From Hemicentrotus pulcherrimus (lineage: Eukaryota > Echinodermata > Echinoidea > Camarodonta > Strongylocentrotidae): a DNA stretch of 14,121 bases. The stretch spans positions 137,240-151,360 of the forward strand of contig BEXV01000334.1 in NCBI GenBank assembly GCA_003118195.1, written 5' to 3'. Made by a program: the position numbers and the translations under genes. How positions within the stretch are numbered: the stretch's first letter is position 1; each line of letters starts with the position of its first letter. This document shows positions 1 through 9,600 of the stretch, piece by piece. The notes under the pieces are model-generated. The model saw only the letters and a list, made by a program, of their open reading frames with translations, had not been told where the DNA came from and searched no databases.

Positions 1-31
1 TCTTGAGATATTGCGATAACGGTCAAACGGG

Positions 32-120
32 ACGGACGTACGGACGGACGTACGGACGGACAACCCGAAAACATGATGCCTCCGGCACCACCTTCGGTGG
101 CGGAGGCATAAAAAACAAGT
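32..120. repeat. ACGG microsatellite plus 34-bp imperfect hairpin (dispersed repeat end?)
   Basis: Bases 32-60 are tandem (A/T)CGG-type tetranucleotides. Bases 76-109 form a hairpin: ATGCCTCCG pairs with CGGAGGCAT (9 bp), with a GCA bulge and an inner CCACC/GGTGG stem around TTC, followed by AAAAAA. This layout looks like the end of a dispersed repeat; I recall similar sequences in marine invertebrate genomes but cannot verify that here. Confidence 0.6.
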
Positions 121-220
121 TTTGATTTATGGCGCTATTGCCTGGCAATGTCTCCCAGCTCAGTAATCGGTGCGTTGACTCACCACTCGTAAACTAAAAC
201 AACACTCAAGTTTGTCGTCT

Positions 221-387
221 TGATTTGAAATTAATCTTTCTGATAGATCTCAATATGTAGTTTATCATAATAATTCCTCCAATTTTCTTCTATTACATGG
301 TGTACCACAAGGTCCTATCCTAGGTCCTCTACTGTTTTTTAGATTTACATTAATGATCTTACACATTCAGCTGCACCTCGCAGTTAA
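221..387 (+). pseudogene. Degenerate non-LTR retrotransposon reverse transcriptase fragment
   Basis: The frame from 221 reads stop-FEINLSDRSQYVVYHNN, SSNFLLLH and GVPQGPILGPLLFF, then after a frame slip at 341-342 IYINDLTHSA. This is the highly characteristic RT block SWFxSYLxxRxQxV...GVPQGSxLGPLLFxIYINDL of LINE-type elements (around RT motifs 3-4). The TGA at 221 stands where Trp is usual, and two extra bases shift the frame before IYINDL, so it is dead. Nothing else of the element is recognised. It lies antisense to TNRC6 within its intron. Confidence 0.85.
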
Positions 388-617
388 ATGAAAGGCCTTC
401 CCGCATGGGTTTTTTAAAACGGACACCTATAACCCATAGCATCTTATTGAGGATAATACTGGAAATATTGGGCTCTTCTCTAGTTCTCTTAAATTAGTTT
501 GAAAAGGATTAAAATACCTATAAAACTAAACACTTGCTTCATCTTTAAGTAGCAAGATTCCTTTCATTATAAATTAGATTCTACCCCTCCCCCTCCCTGA
601 TTAAAAATAATACTTAC

Positions 618-688
618 ATCAGATGTGACACCGGAGATGAGGATGGAGTTTCCGCCAGACATACCATTTCCAGAAGACCACGATGATC
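618..688 (-). CDS. TNRC6: TNRC6 exon 8, start of the C-terminal RRM
   Basis: A small 71-nt exon found from its splice signals and phase. The acceptor has the tract TTCCCTTGTGTGTTTGTCTTTCATAG, and the donor is CTGAT|GTAAGT at 617. GA completes the codon left open by exon 7 (G+GA = Gly), then 23 codons read [14 protein letters not shown] and ILISGVTSD. In vertebrate TNRC6 a Ser/Trp segment precedes the RRM strand WLVLxNLTPQ, and ILISGVTSD aligns with that strand 1 (RNP2-like). The exon ends in phase 0 at a point where the next exon should start RRM helix 1. No such exon is visible in bases 1-617. Being below 25 codons, it is easily missed. Confidence 0.8.
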
Positions 689-3600
689 CTATGAAAGACA
701 AACACACAAGGGAACAAGCCGATGAAGTCCTGCATACTTCTCAATCAGTAGGTACTACCAGCTTTGTCAAAGAAACACAACAATCATCTACAGGCAAATA
801 CAACACTATAAATACATGTACTAAACACATGTTTATAATGAATCCACTTGTAGAAGCATGTGGGCAGATCTACTGACCATATGGTTCATGTAGATTAAAG
901 TATTTTAATCTGTAAAATTACTTTTCTTTTAAATACCTTCGATTTACATGTATATTGATGAACAATATATCACTACAATACATGGCATTAACACAACACA
1001 CTGAATGAAATCATCAATTTTAAGAAAAGTTGAACTGTAAAATATACTTGCTGTACGTGCTACCAGCAATGTAAATTAAATGACGGTGGCAAATAAAAGG
1101 CAGTTTATAAAGCTAAGAACATGACTTCAAACAAGGTTTTAAGGGTAAAAGAAAATGGTAATCTGGTTTTTGATTAGAAAAACTATGAGACTTATGAAGA
1201 TATAATATAATTGTGGCATTTAGAGAGATCACACAGTCATATTGTTTCTCTTCACTAGATCACCATGACATATTCTTCTCTTACAGATGGATAATAAAGT
1301 TTAATCTTGCTCAACTGGAACTTAATGTACCGTAAATCTCTGTGTATAAGACGCATTTTTTTNTAATCAGTTAACAAATAATTGCTTGGGGTTCAAATAA
1401 ATGTCATCCTAAAACATTTCTTGACATGTCATTCATTGATGACATTCAAAATGTCACCACTGTCAGATGAGCTATAGTGTTGGCATATTTAAAAATAAAA
1501 GTAATGATTACTATAATCCCTCAAGGAATAATAAAGGGCTAATATTAAACAAGAAGGACCAAAAATCATTGTTTTCAGTGATAACATGTTTTTGCTGCTT
1601 CAACACTGCAGACACAAAAATCAACATCCGCTATCCTTTAAAAAGTATGAATGCTACAGACTACACAGGTTCCAGCTTGAACTTGGTCATCCCACTCCGT
1701 CTGCGACGTCACATGACCTCGCTTGTGATTGGTCAGCGGGGCATGATCTGGTGTCGCTCTCCTGTGGTTTGTTGTGGCCAGGTCTAAGGCATGCTTGTCA
1801 TGATAAACACTGAGCACACATGTGGAAGCAGGACGAGGAGTGTATTCAGAAGCACGTCTACATTTAGGGATGTTTTCATTTGCTGGTGATGAAAATATGG
1901 TTTTGTCCCAGAAAATCTGAGGTGTTCATTTGGTTAGGAAAAGAGAAGATACATAAATGCATTAGTTAGCACAGAAGCGAGGAGAGGTATGTGACAACAA
2001 CACCAGAATGATTCACTAGTAATTATTCACTAGTGTTTTGAGAGCGAGCATTTACACTTCAAAAACTGATGAGAGTTTCGGCAGGCGTTTCCAAAAACCA
2101 TACGACAGAGGTGGGGTTTTTTAGTCCGTTTTTTAGTCATGTTCATGGGTAGTTGCCTAACAGTTGCTGACATAACTCCAGAATGTGACAACAACCTACA
2201 TAGAAAACAGAAGAATTACCAGTAAATGAACAGGTCAATATAAATCTCCAGAACATAAACAAAAGAACCACCATAAAACTTTAAATACCTCACAAAGGCA
2301 TCGCAGCAAGACTTACTATTGTAATACCTCACAAAGACTAACCTGCTTTTTTTTCTTTGCCCCCTCTCTGGAAACTGACCTTAAGTCCAGCTCCGGCCAT
2401 GGGGTCAAGCCTGAATAGACTTGACCTGAATTAGAATTGACCCCTGATTGTAATGTCACAAACCTCAGGATGGCCAAGATTTTACAGACAACCACTCAAT
2501 CTCAAAAGTCGAGGGGCGTCTTATACACGGAGATTTACGGTAATACATACATTAAGCCACCACATACATGTACCACACTTGTACAACCTATTTTCAAAGT
2601 GTTTCTTCACAGAAGCCACGTTACCACTTAAAGATAAAGTTGAGTTTTGGTCATGCGATTGCATCATGAAAGAAACGGTGTGGAATCGATCAAAAGAAGT
2701 TGATCATGTAGCATCTATAGAAAGGTTCTAGAGTCATCAAAATAATGAGAAATTTGGCCCAGTCTTGGTAAAAGTAACAAGCACTGTACACAGAAAGACT
2801 ACACAAACATGTGGCATAAAAAAATGAGGTCATCATTCTTAAGCTGTTACATGTCATATTTAGAACATGAAGGCATTTGAAGAGCCATGCTTTTTAGGGG
2901 ACATTTTTTTCTCTGATGTTCTTCCACACTTGCAATATAATAACAATGAAACTGCTCATAAATTATTTTTCACCTCTCCCCAGAACTCAACCTTATCTTT
3001 AAACTTCCACAGAGATCAAGAATCCAATAGGTTCAACCAGGTTTTACAAGATATGTGATAATAAGAATTACACTTGCGTGTACACACATGTCCAGTGTAC
3101 TCTCATCTCCTCCCTACGTAATAGAACACATAAGTAAATTTTACATATAACTATGTACATATCATGAGTAGAAATGCTCTCAGAGGGAACACCCAGAAAA
3201 GGCAATTGTCATCAGAGTAGAAGCTGTTTTGCTTTCGCTCTGTGAGGCATATATTTTTTTTAAAGCTGTTATTTTCATGTAAAAGGCTCAAGTGTTGAAG
3301 ATCTTTGCCTCCAGTCTATCAAACATTGTAGAGATTAATTTCAAACAAAATCAATGTTTCACTGAAGAAAAAAAAAACATAAGCAAACCAAATGAAGACT
3401 TTTCTAAAGATTCCCCCTGATGTATAAATGCAAACATAAAACAAAATAAGATGTTCCCAAGTAAAGCAATAACCCACACAGTGGGGGGCATGTTAGTTGC
3501 TGATGATTGCAAAAAAAAAATAATTAAATAAAAGATGGAAGCACAGTTTGAATGAGTACATCTTGACCAATTAAAACTGGATTTTAGTGGGTGGTTGAGT

Positions 3601-6600
3601 AAAAATGTAAACTGATGGAAATGAGTTAGCATAATTGGAGACTTGGGTTTGGAGAGGCATATCTGGATATATATTTAGAGGTATAGGGTTGGGCAAAATA
3701 AGAGTGTACCAAAAAGGGATAGGGCCTACATGCAAATTGGATACACCTCTCAAAACAAGTCAAAATAAAATGATGAAGATATAATTTGAAAATAAAGTAT
3801 TTGAAAATAAATTTGATATAGAACTTTGGCTGACGAGAAGCTTGAATAATCAAAATGAAGTGATTGTGGATGGATTATGGTTTGGTTGGTTCTTGTACTC
3901 ACTGTGCATTACTGCATGCCCCTGCATTAGTGGGTTCTTACCAGAGGGAGCATCCCAACTTCCTCTCCAGGAATTACTGTGAGGATGCTCACCCAGTCCT
4001 GGAGGTGGTCTAGTGGCACGTGGCTGGTTGCCTGGGGCACTATTCCACAGTTGATTGGAGCGAGAACCTGCATTTCCTCCAGCTCCGCCAAAGTTCTGGC
4101 CGCTGCCACCCTCGTAGTTCCAGCTGGGCTTGCGTCCTCCTCCTCCAGGCTGATTGGACGACCATGGGGCCTGGGGTTTCATGGGGCGGGTTAGGATACC
4201 AGATATGTCGTCCTTCTGCTGAATGTCCCGTCCAGAGGGCTTGGAAGGGGCGTACATTCCTGGAGTAGCTGATGGGTCATTGGAAACATCAAGGCTTGGT
4301 TGTGGGTTCCAAGGAACGCCTGGGATGAACTCTGGAACATCGTCATTGATGGAGCTGATGTTGTCAGGCTGAGGAAAGTTCCATCCAGTTCCATCGGAAA
4401 AGGCAGAGTCAGCACTATTGGGCAAACTATCCGACGGGGTTGGTGAGTTGCTGCGAGACCAGTTAGAACCTCTGCGGTTGTTGTCAGGGAGGCCAGGGAC
4501 AGACTCTGACCGGTTAGACCGCGGGAAGTTCTTTGCTCCAGGCTTGCCGAACAAATGCTGAAGGCGGGACTGTTGGAGTGGCTCACGCATATTGATGTCC
4601 GGATTCATGGTGCTGATATTTCCCAGGAGATCTGAGGAGGTGGTGGTGTTAGAATACATCTCAGAATCGCTTCGCACCTTAGGGCGAGTTGGGAATGGCT
4701 GACGAGACACTGGAGGCCGCTGTCCTTGCAGCAACTGCTGCTGAACAAAGCGTGCCATCAACTCCTGCTGGGAGCGGTTAGGTGCAGAACTCATGCCTTT
4801 CCCAAGACTGTTTGCCCCGCCAACTGGAGGTAGGTTACCCTGCTGAGCTTGGGCTTGGGCCAAAAGCTGTGGGTAGCGCTGAACGATGCTCATGATCTGT
4901 GTTGGTGTAACCTGCTGCTGGAGAAGGCTTTGGTTGACAATGCCACTCTGTACAGCCAGCTGGAGCAGGACCTGGAACAGCTGCTGATGTTGCTGTTGTT
5001 GCATCATTTGCTGCTGATTGTTGAAGGGTCCTCTTGGGGGTTGTTGGTTAAGACCACCAGGCTGTTGACCCATCGGCAGGTTCTGTTGTTGACTGGAGAA
5101 CCTCTGCCCCACGCTACCTGACGGCATGAACCCTGGTGTGCCCATCATATTGCTTGGCTTCCCTCCGAGGGGAAGAGATCCAGGCATGCTGTTGTTGAGC
5201 AGCATGTTAGCATTGGTCAGGTCGCTGCCGGTCGACAGTGGATTGTCACCAATACCCATGTTGTTCATGGTACGGGCCATCTGTCGGACAGGATCATCTG
5301 CATCCCCTGGCGGCATCTTGCTCTGATCCATCATGTCTGAAATCTGACGAAGCTCAGCTGTTCAAAGATAAAGAGACACAAGGGTTAGGAATTAAATATA
5401 AATGTCATTTTATTTAAGAATAAAATAAAATAAATTGAACTCAATTTTTTACTGTAATGCAGAGAAGCACTTCCTACCGAACCATTAAATAGGGTCTATT
5501 CAATATGGCATTCACATTGAACTACACCCTTGCAAACAACCCATGTTGCTCATGGTACAGATCAGCTGAAAACACACATCCATCAAAGAAGGAGGAAGAA
5601 AAATGACTACATCATATAAGTGCAATATCCAAGATTCTCCCCCCTTCCCCTGGAAAAAGAAAAAAAAAAAAATCAATGAATCACATCACAAGCTTTTCCA
5701 AATTCATAACATAATATTGTCATACTTGTCATAAGCAACACTTACTCAGAGCCGTTTCAAAATGAAAGTTGTGTTTGCGCAATGCGACCTCGGCCACTTC
5801 CTTGGGGTAGCCATAGTCCATCAGTCGTTTGAGCTTGCTGATGTAGTGGTTGGATTCACGCTGTCCAGGGGGCTGTATATACACAAACGTATCATGGATG
5901 AAAGAAGAATAAAGAAGGGGAGAAATTGGTAAAGATGTATGTACTGTAATTATACTGTTCTGAGCTTTTTTGTTGATAAAGGAAGTAAAATGAATCAAAG
6001 GGTTTCAATTGGAGTTGTTTACATGTAATGACAAATACAAATCATATCTTGTACAAGCTTTTGAGAATACGAAAGACATAATTCCTTAGAAGAACATTGC
6101 AGAAATGGGCAATAAATAGTTTTATCAAAATAATTACCTTGTATTAATACCAAACCGATCCTCCATTCTGTACACCAGGGCACAAATAATAAAGGATTGC
6201 AAGTCATTTGTCAATTTTGTGTCATTTTTTTTTTTTTGGGGGGGGGGACAATATTATACAAAAAACCTACCCTGGGCTTCTTGGGGCCACCTCTCCAGCC
6301 TGACATGGATGAGTCGTTGCTCTGAGAACGATTCTCCCATTCTTCATCTCCCCAGTGACCAACTGATGATGATGAAAGAAAACAAGTAAAAGTTTGAGCC
6401 ATGGTTACACTTACAGGAGGATGAATGACCACCATGGCCCTCACAAGATGGGAAAATGATACATTAAGGGGCAGAAAACAATAATGTATAGCCCTTGAAA
6501 AGTTTATCTCACACAAACTTAGTGAAAAGTGTTCAAAATCCATATATGAATTCTTTCCTTTCTAAATATTTTATCGCAAGAATTGATTTTCTTGCTTCAT

Positions 6601-9600
6601 AAATGTGCATGCTTTTTTCACACACCTTGAACAGTAGAGAGGTTAGACAGCATAACATGGAACAATTTATAGTTAACCTTGGACAATAAATCTGAAGAAA
6701 TCTCACATATGTATTATAACCAAGCTACAGAACAATACTCTCTTGTTTGCATCTATTTCATATTTTTAAGAAAATTTGTTACTAATTGGGGAGGAAAAAA
6801 AATACTACTCACTGGAGGCAGTACTATTATCATCGTGCCAGTTTTGTTGCATAGAATCCTTATTCTGAGTACTGACGTTAGTACTGCTGGACGGGCCCCA
6901 TGAAGGCGTGGAAGACTGATCCCATTTGTTGCCCCCTGGTTGGTTCCCTGGTTGGTTCCACATGCTTCCACCGCTGTTGTTGTTGTTGGATCGTTGGTTA
7001 GGGTAGTCTCCCCAACTGCCCTGCTTGCTCTTGTTGTCATCCCACTGGTTGTCAGGTTTGAACTGTGACGGCGGAGCATTGGGCATCATGGAGGGAGGAG
7101 GCATGGCGGCGTCACCTTGTGGGCCCGAGGGGGGTGGACCTTGCATAGTACTGTTCTGGGGGTTGCCACCCATATGCGGCATGTGCCCACCGGCTTGTCG
7201 GCGAGTGAGGCGTTTGTTGTGGTCGCTGGGGTCGCCCCAATGGCTGGTTCCATTGTCGGAGGTCCCCTGCCCTGCCTGGCGCTCCATCATGACCGCTTCT
7301 CCCCAACCAGTGGCAACAATCTTCTTAGGTGGTGGCCCAGGTTCATCAACTGATGGCTGTGGCGTAGTGCTTGAGGCATTGCTGCCTGTCTCCATGGCGT
7401 CTTTTTGTGGAGGACTAGATCTCTCAGTGTTAAAACTAGCAGCAGAAGGGGGTCCGTGAGATCCAGGCTGTCCAGGGGGTCCGTGAGATCCGGGCTGGCC
7501 AGGGGGTCCGTGAGATCCGGGCTGGCCAGGGGGTCCGTGAGATCCAGGCTGGCCAGGGGGTCCGTGAGATCCGGGCTGGCCAGGGGGTCCGTGAGATCCA
7601 GGCTGGCCAGGGGGTCCGTGAGATCCGGGTTGGCCAGGGGGTCGGTGAGATCCGGGTTGGCCAGGGGGTCCGTGAGATCCGGGCTGGCCAGGGGGTCGGT
7701 GAGATCCGGGTTGGCCAGGGGGTCCGTGAGATCCGGGCTGGCCAGGGGGTCCGTGAGATCCAGGTTGGCCAGGGGGTCCGTGAGATCCAGACTGGCCAGG
7801 GGGTCCCAAGGATTGGCTCCCTGGGGGCGGTCCAAGTGGTCCTGGTCCCCCTGGCATTCCAGAAGGCGCACTGGTAGTAGGTGGTTGACCCCAACCAGGA
7901 TCCTGGCCATCGTTTCTCTCTTTAGGTGGTCCCCAGCCTGAAGACTGAGAGCTTGGTGGTGGTCCTGAGGTGGGCGGCTGACTCCCCCATGAGGATTCTG
8001 TTGGTGGTTGTGGAGCGTTTGGTTTGCCCCAAGCAGACTGTTTGGGCTGCTCAGCCTTCTCCCACTGTCGGTCTGATGTTGGTTGGGATCCCCAGCCAGT
8101 TGTACCAACTTGGTTTGACATTGGTTGTGGAGGGGCCGCTTTGTCCCACTTTGCTTCCTGGTTGACTGGCCTCTTTCCCCATGGTGTCTTCACTAGAGCT
8201 ACAATTGAAGCCTGATCTACAGGAGTTGTTTCTCCAGGATTCATTCCCCTGTGGTCAGTGGTACCCTTGCTGGCTGTCTGAGCCCAAGGGGCATTTCCTG
8301 ATGGCTTGCCCCAGCCAGACTGTCCATTGTCTGGTTGGTCTTTCTTCATTCCTCCAGGTCCAGGAGGTCCAGGAGGAGGTTGTGTGGGCTGGTTGCCCCA
8401 TCCACTTGAACGGTTGTTCCACCCTTGAGCTGCTTGTTGGTTGTTGTCTTTGTTACCCTCTTTGTTCCACCCTGCAGGTGGTCCTGGAGGTGGTGGTCCT
8501 GGGGGTGGTCCACTGGTTGGAGTAGTTGGAGGTCTATTTCCCCATCCACCTGGAGCTTCAGTAGCAGAAGGCTTTCCCCATCCTCCAGTGCCGGTAGCTT
8601 CATTGGGCATATTGCCACCACCCCATCCCCTGGAACTTGTGGCTGGCATGCTGTTTCCGCCGCCCCATGGCTTGTTATCATGTCCACCCGGCTGTCCTGA
8701 AGGGTCTGCACCCCAACCACCTGGGGCCTGAGATGGTGGAGCTCCCCAAGATGATGTTCCTGTCAGAGTAGCTGGACCTGGTGGATTACTAGAACCCCAA
8801 GAGGAACCTGCACACAGAAGGGGAAAAAAAGACAGATATACATTGATGAATCAACTCTTTACAAAATATTGAGTGTTTGAAAATAATTACCATGATTTCA
8901 ATCATATGGAAATTCTTTAAAAATGATCTTTAACTTTTTATGTTGTTGCTAGCAATGAACTAAAAAATTATGAGTCTAGGAATTGGACCTAACTATGACC
9001 CATACCCTTATTTCACCCATTCATTTTTAAACCCAGTGTTCCTTATCCAACACTTCACTTCACCTTGGCTAGGGGACATACCTTGGGCATTACTGGTATT
9101 GACTGCAGATGAAGTCGGAATTTGTTGCTGGGACTCTTTTCCGTTGCCAGCTGGTCCTCCCTCACTGGGACCACCGCCGTTTCCATTTCCATTACTGGGG
9201 GCACCACTGCTGCTCTGCGAAGTGGGCACAGCCGGGTTGCTCTCTGCACTCGTGGGAGTCGAAGCTGGCTGGGGCTCGATCCCGTTCTGGTTGGCACTGG
9301 TGTCCCAGCCTGAGCTCTGGGATGTAGATGGGTTGCTTGCTGAGGTAGTAGACGGCGCTGACACAGGATTGGCGCCCCCAAATGGCAAGGCCCCCTTACC
9401 GCCTGGCTGCGGAGTGGTGGGGGTGCCCCACACTGATGAACCACCGCTGTGCCCGTTGCTGGTGGGGTTCTGAAAGAGACTGTTTTGGAACGGCGAGGAC
9501 GACGATGTGCTGGCTGGGATACTGCCCCAGCCGCTGGATGTAGGGGTGGATCCACTGCCGCTACCTGACCCCCAAATGGAGCCTATTACACCAGTTCCTG

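Larger units (their letters stand above)
1..617 (-). other. Partial intron 8 of TNRC6
   Basis: Sequence downstream of the exon 8 donor. It holds a hairpin-bearing repeat with an ACGG microsatellite (about 32-120) and a broken reverse transcriptase fragment (221-387). No exon for RRM helix 1 was found, so the next exon is presumably beyond base 1. Confidence 0.7.
689..3941 (-). other. Intron 7 of TNRC6 (3.25 kb, repeat-rich)
   Basis: AT-rich non-coding sequence between exons 7 and 8. It contains an element of about 1.2 kb bounded by inverted repeats (1328-2542), a decayed copy of the intron 2 MITE (2628-2773), and otherwise no exon that I can support. Short open frames here lack splice context and family resemblance. 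Confidence 0.75.

Noticed and set aside
625..876. Plus-strand 83-residue open frame
   Set aside because: It is the antisense of exon 8 plus its acceptor tract, which have much better splice and family support on the minus strand.
1467..1813. Two overlapping plus-strand open frames around the GC-rich patch
   Set aside because: No recognisable domain, no splice context, and both lie inside the putative transposon.
3850..3941. C-terminal extension of exon 7 to the stop at 3850 as the normal protein end
   Set aside because: A consensus donor interrupts it, and the family normally continues into an RRM, whose first strand is found at 688-618. Intron retention remains possible.
7448..7798. Possible CRISPR array of 27-bp direct repeats
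   Set aside because: The units are contiguous with no spacers, lie in a coding exon, and the genome is eukaryotic.
7405..7941. Plus-strand 178-residue open frame of [13 protein letters not shown] repeats
   Set aside because: It is the antisense reading of the 27-bp array; any stop-free unit whose length is a multiple of three stays open in several frames.
7287..8108. Minus-strand frame with LTDPLASPD repeats and another with ISRTPWPAR repeats
   Set aside because: These are shifted frames of the same array; only the GSHGPPGQP frame continues the GW protein and meets the splice phases.
8970..9473. Plus-strand 167-residue open frame
   Set aside because: It is the antisense shadow of exon 3; low-complexity Gly/Ser/Pro codons leave the opposite strand open.
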